In this document: positions 5,097 to 7,030 of the stretch, piece after piece
Numbering within the stretch: position 1 is the stretch's first letter
Layout: every line of letters begins with the position of its first letter
Assembly (NCBI GenBank): GCA_035639875.1
Contig: DASQXE010000170.1
Span: 1 to 7,030, forward strand
Origin: JAIBJP01 sp035639875
GTDB taxonomy: Bacteria > Actinomycetota > Thermoleophilia > Gaiellales > Gaiellaceae
Direction: 5' to 3'
DNA length: 7,030 nucleotides
Program-made: the position numbers and the translations under genes
The notes under the pieces: generated by a model
Databases searched by the model: none
What the model saw: only the letters and a program-made list of their open reading frames with translations
What the model was told of the DNA's origin: nothing

Positions 5097-6611
5097 ATGC
5101 CTGCCGAAGCGATTGCCCGAATCGAGCGTGGTCTGGAGGACGGCCTCGGGGTCCAAGTGACGCTCGAACGCCCTGGCCAGGCCGAGCACGGCGACTATGC
5201 GACGAACGCGGCTCTGCGCGCCGCACCCGTGAAGAGGCGGCCGCCGATGGAGATCGCCGAGGAGCTCCGAACCGCCGCGACCTCGGTGTCGGGCGTCGCC
5301 GAGGCGCAGGTCGCGCCCCCTGGCTTCCTCAACCTCTGGATGTCGCCGGCCTGGTACGGCGAAGCACTCGCGGAGATTCTCGGCGCGGGCTCCGAGTACG
5401 GATCCGGCTCGGCGGCCGTGACGGAGCGAACGCAGGTCGAGCTCGTGTCGGCGAATCCCACGGGGCCGCTCACCGTCGCTTCGGCGCGGAACGGCGCCTA
5501 CGGCGATTCCGTCGGACGCTTGCTCGAGTTCGCCGGACACGACGTCGCCAGGGAGCACTACGTCAACGACACCGGAACCCAGATCGACCTCTTTCGGGAG
5601 TCCGTCGACGCGCGGAAGCGTGGGGAGGAGCCGCCAGAGGGCGGCTACGCCGGCGATTACGTTGCGCGCCTCGCAGACCTGGAAGGCGACCCCGTGGAGC
5701 TAATGGTGGGCGAGATCCGGGCGACGCTCGAACGCTTCCGTGTGCACGTCGACGACTGGGTGCTCGAGAGCATGCTCGACGTGGATTCGGCCCTGGCCCG
5801 GCTCGAGGGGCGCACCTTCGAGCAGGACGGCGCGGTGTGGCTTCGCACGACGGATTTCGGTGATGACAAAGACCGGGTCCTCATCCGCGCCGACGGGCGG
5901 CCGACGTATCTCGCGCGCGACGCGGCACATACGCTGTGGAAGTTCGAACGCGGCTTCGAGCGGCTCATCTACGTCCTCGGCGCCGATCATCACGGCTACA
6001 TCGCCCGCCTGAAGGCGCTCGCGGCGGCATTCGGGCACGACCCCGAGGCGGTCGAGGTGCTCATCTACCAGCTCGTCCACCTGACGGAGGGCGGCGCGGC
6101 GCGGCAGATGTCGAAGCGGCGCGGCGACGTCGTTTTCCTCGAGGAGCTGATCGACGAGATCGGCATCGACGCCGCGCGCTGGTACCTCGTGCGCTCGAGC
6201 CACGAACAGCCGATGGACATCGACGTCGACCTCGCGCGGGAGAAGAGCGAGAAGAATCCCGTCTACTACGTCCAGTACGCCCACGCGCGGATCGCCGGAA
6301 TTCTGCGCAACGCCGGCGACGCGAGGCCCTTGTCAGAGCCGCCGCCGGAGCTCGAGCCGGAGGAACGCGAGCTCGTCAAGCGCCTGGCCGAGTTTCCGGG
6401 CGTCGTCGCGGAAGCGATCGAGCGCCGCGGACCCCATGCGTTGCCGGTCTATGCGATTCGCCTCGCGGACGACTTCCACCGCTTCTACCATCGCCACCGC
6501 GTCCTCGAGAGCGACACCGAGCCATTCCGTCTGGCTCTCTGTGGCGCGACGAGATCCGTCATCGCGCGCGCGCTCGACCTGATCGGCGTGGAAGCGCCGG
6601 AGCGAATGTAA
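5097..6611 (+). CDS. argS: Arginyl-tRNA synthetase with altered HIGH motif
   Basis: Charges tRNA-Arg with arginine in the cytoplasm. The 504 residues (family usually about 550-580) show the N-terminal Add1-like domain (HGDYATN at 31-37, PGFLNLW at 75-81). The class I catalytic domain has SANPTGPL at 118-125, YVNDTGTQIDLF, GRPTYLARDAAHTLWKFERGF, GADHHGYIARLKA, QLVHLTEGG and QMSKRRG at 337-343 as the KMSKS equivalent. ENPVYYVQYAHAR-like sequence then leads to the DALR anticodon-binding domain, ending LIGVEAPERM. This is the complete domain order with no frameshift. The oddity is residues 126-129: where ArgRS normally reads HVGH (the HIGH signature), this one reads TVAS, so both His are lost, although flanking NPTGPL and ARNGAYGD are conserved. 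The ATG at 5097 is chosen because it places the Add1 domain correctly; an upstream in-frame ATG at 5043 lies within the divergent gene. Lineage-specific variation seems likelier than decay. Confidence 0.95.
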   Translation: MPAEAIARIERGLEDGLGVQVTLERPGQAEHGDYATNAALRAAPVKRRPPMEIAEELRTAATSVSGVAEAQVAPPGFLNLWMSPAWYGEALAEILGAGSEYGSGSAAVTERTQVELVSANPTGPLTVASARNGAYGDSVGRLLEFAGHDVAREHYVNDTGTQIDLFRESVDARKRGEEPPEGGYAGDYVARLADLEGDPVELMVGEIRATLERFRVHVDDWVLESMLDVDSALARLEGRTFEQDGAVWLRTTDFGDDKDRVLIRADGRPTYLARDAAHTLWKFERGFERLIYVLGADHHGYIARLKALAAAFGHDPEAVEVLIYQLVHLTEGGAARQMSKRRGDVVFLEELIDEIGIDAARWYLVRSSHEQPMDIDVDLAREKSEKNPVYYVQYAHARIAGILRNAGDARPLSEPPPELEPEERELVKRLAEFPGVVAEAIERRGPHALPVYAIRLADDFHRFYHRHRVLESDTEPFRLALCGATRSVIARALDLIGVEAPERM

Positions 6612-6614
6612 ACC

Positions 6615-7028
6615 TCAGCTCGCCGCATCGCGCAACGAGCGGAGCACCCAGCCGTCGAGCCGGAGGAGGTCACCCGGACGGCGCAACGAGGGCTTCGGGA
6701 GCACGTGGGAGAACGCCTGCGTCACGGTCAATCGCGCATCGGGCGCGGCCGCGACGAGCGCCTCCGACTGCGAAACCGGGAAGTACTTGTCTTGCGGCGG
6801 AGAGATGAGCTCGACCGGCATGGTCAGACGTCGGGCGCGGGTCAGCGGTGAAAGCCGCGCGACTGCCGCCTTGAGCGTCGCGGGGAGGGCGGCGTAGAGC
6901 TGGTCGAACCGGCGCGGGTCGCGATTTACGACGAGCTCGAGAACGGACTTGGCCTCCTGAGGAATGTCGACGAGGGGAAGCGCGCGGATGCCGGCGAGCG
7001 GGTCGGGATCGTCGTCGTTTACAGCCTC
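6615..7028 (-). CDS. Alpha/beta-fold hydrolase, C-terminal part (5' end outside window)
   Basis: Reading on the minus strand from the right edge, 137 residues are open to the TGA at 6615-6617. LTRARRLTMPVELISPPQDKYFPVSQSEALVAAAPDARLTV, ending in QAFSHV, is the classic end of an alpha/beta hydrolase. The strand MPVELIS leads to the catalytic-acid Asp (codon at 6789-6791) in PQDKYFPV, and the last strand leads to the catalytic His (codon at 6705-6707) in FSHV. The segment before it, with LELVVNRDPRRFDQLYAALP, is probably part of the lid. The nucleophile elbow lies outside the window, so substrate class (esterase, lipase, epoxide or other hydrolase) cannot be given. An ATG at 6821 is internal, not the start. 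The gene converges on argS with three nt between stops. Confidence 0.8.
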   Translation of the reverse strand, partial: EAVNDDDPDPLAGIRALPLVDIPQEAKSVLELVVNRDPRRFDQLYAALPATLKAAVARLSPLTRARRLTMPVELISPPQDKYFPVSQSEALVAAAPDARLTVTQAFSHVLPKPSLRRPGDLLRLDGWVLRSLRDAAS

Positions 7029-7030
7029 GA

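Noticed and set aside
5936..6808. 290-residue plus-strand frame overlapping the end of argS and the hydrolase
   Set aside because: Arg/Ala/Gly-rich shadow of argS and antisense to the alpha/beta hydrolase; no protein-like pattern.

Overview
The window is about 7 kb of high-GC bacterial DNA, densely packed with genes on both strands. It frequently uses TTG/GTG starts and has almost no intergenic space. The tpiA-gpmI pair (an independent-type phosphoglycerate mutase), the sequence style of the ECF sigma factors, and an arginyl-tRNA synthetase that looks like its gene is read without a leader all suggest an actinobacterium. A deep-branching one of the Thermoleophilia/Solirubrobacterales/Gaiellales or Rubrobacteria type is my best guess. 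This placement is inference from gene style; there is no rRNA or other marker here to settle it.

Region 1 (1-1800, + strand) is glycolytic: the C-terminal third of triose-phosphate isomerase, overlapped by 31 nt by a complete gpmI. Region 2 (1801-4042, + strand) is a signalling/regulatory cassette. A compact ECF-type sigma factor with its own likely promoter is followed by a small exported or membrane-anchored, extremely acidic protein. A perfect 12-bp hairpin comes next, then a second ECF sigma factor whose C-terminus runs on into a hydrophobic stretch and a long Gly/Ser/Glu/Asp low-complexity tail. Both the small protein and the tail of the second sigma factor are predicted to place acidic, repeat-built sequence outside the membrane. 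No recognisable anti-sigma factor is present in the window.

Region 3 (4043-5077, - strand) is a two-gene unit: a DUF3467 protein followed 9 nt later by a calcineurin-like metallophosphoesterase. The phosphoesterase converges on the second sigma factor with no spacer; the two stop codons together form TGATCA. Region 4 (5097-6611, + strand) is argS, divergent from the DUF3467 gene across only about 19 nt. Its protein is full-length by its domains, but the HIGH signature is replaced by TVAS. Region 5 (6615-7028, - strand) is the C-terminal part of an alpha/beta hydrolase that runs off the right edge.

The most interesting part is region 2. A membrane-tethered sigma factor next to a structurally reminiscent acidic exported protein and another orphan sigma factor could form an envelope-sensing regulatory unit. 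That functional reading is a hypothesis. The altered ArgRS signature is the second point most worth checking. No tRNA, rRNA, CRISPR array, insertion sequence or attachment site was seen, and no gene-free stretch exceeds about 110 nt.
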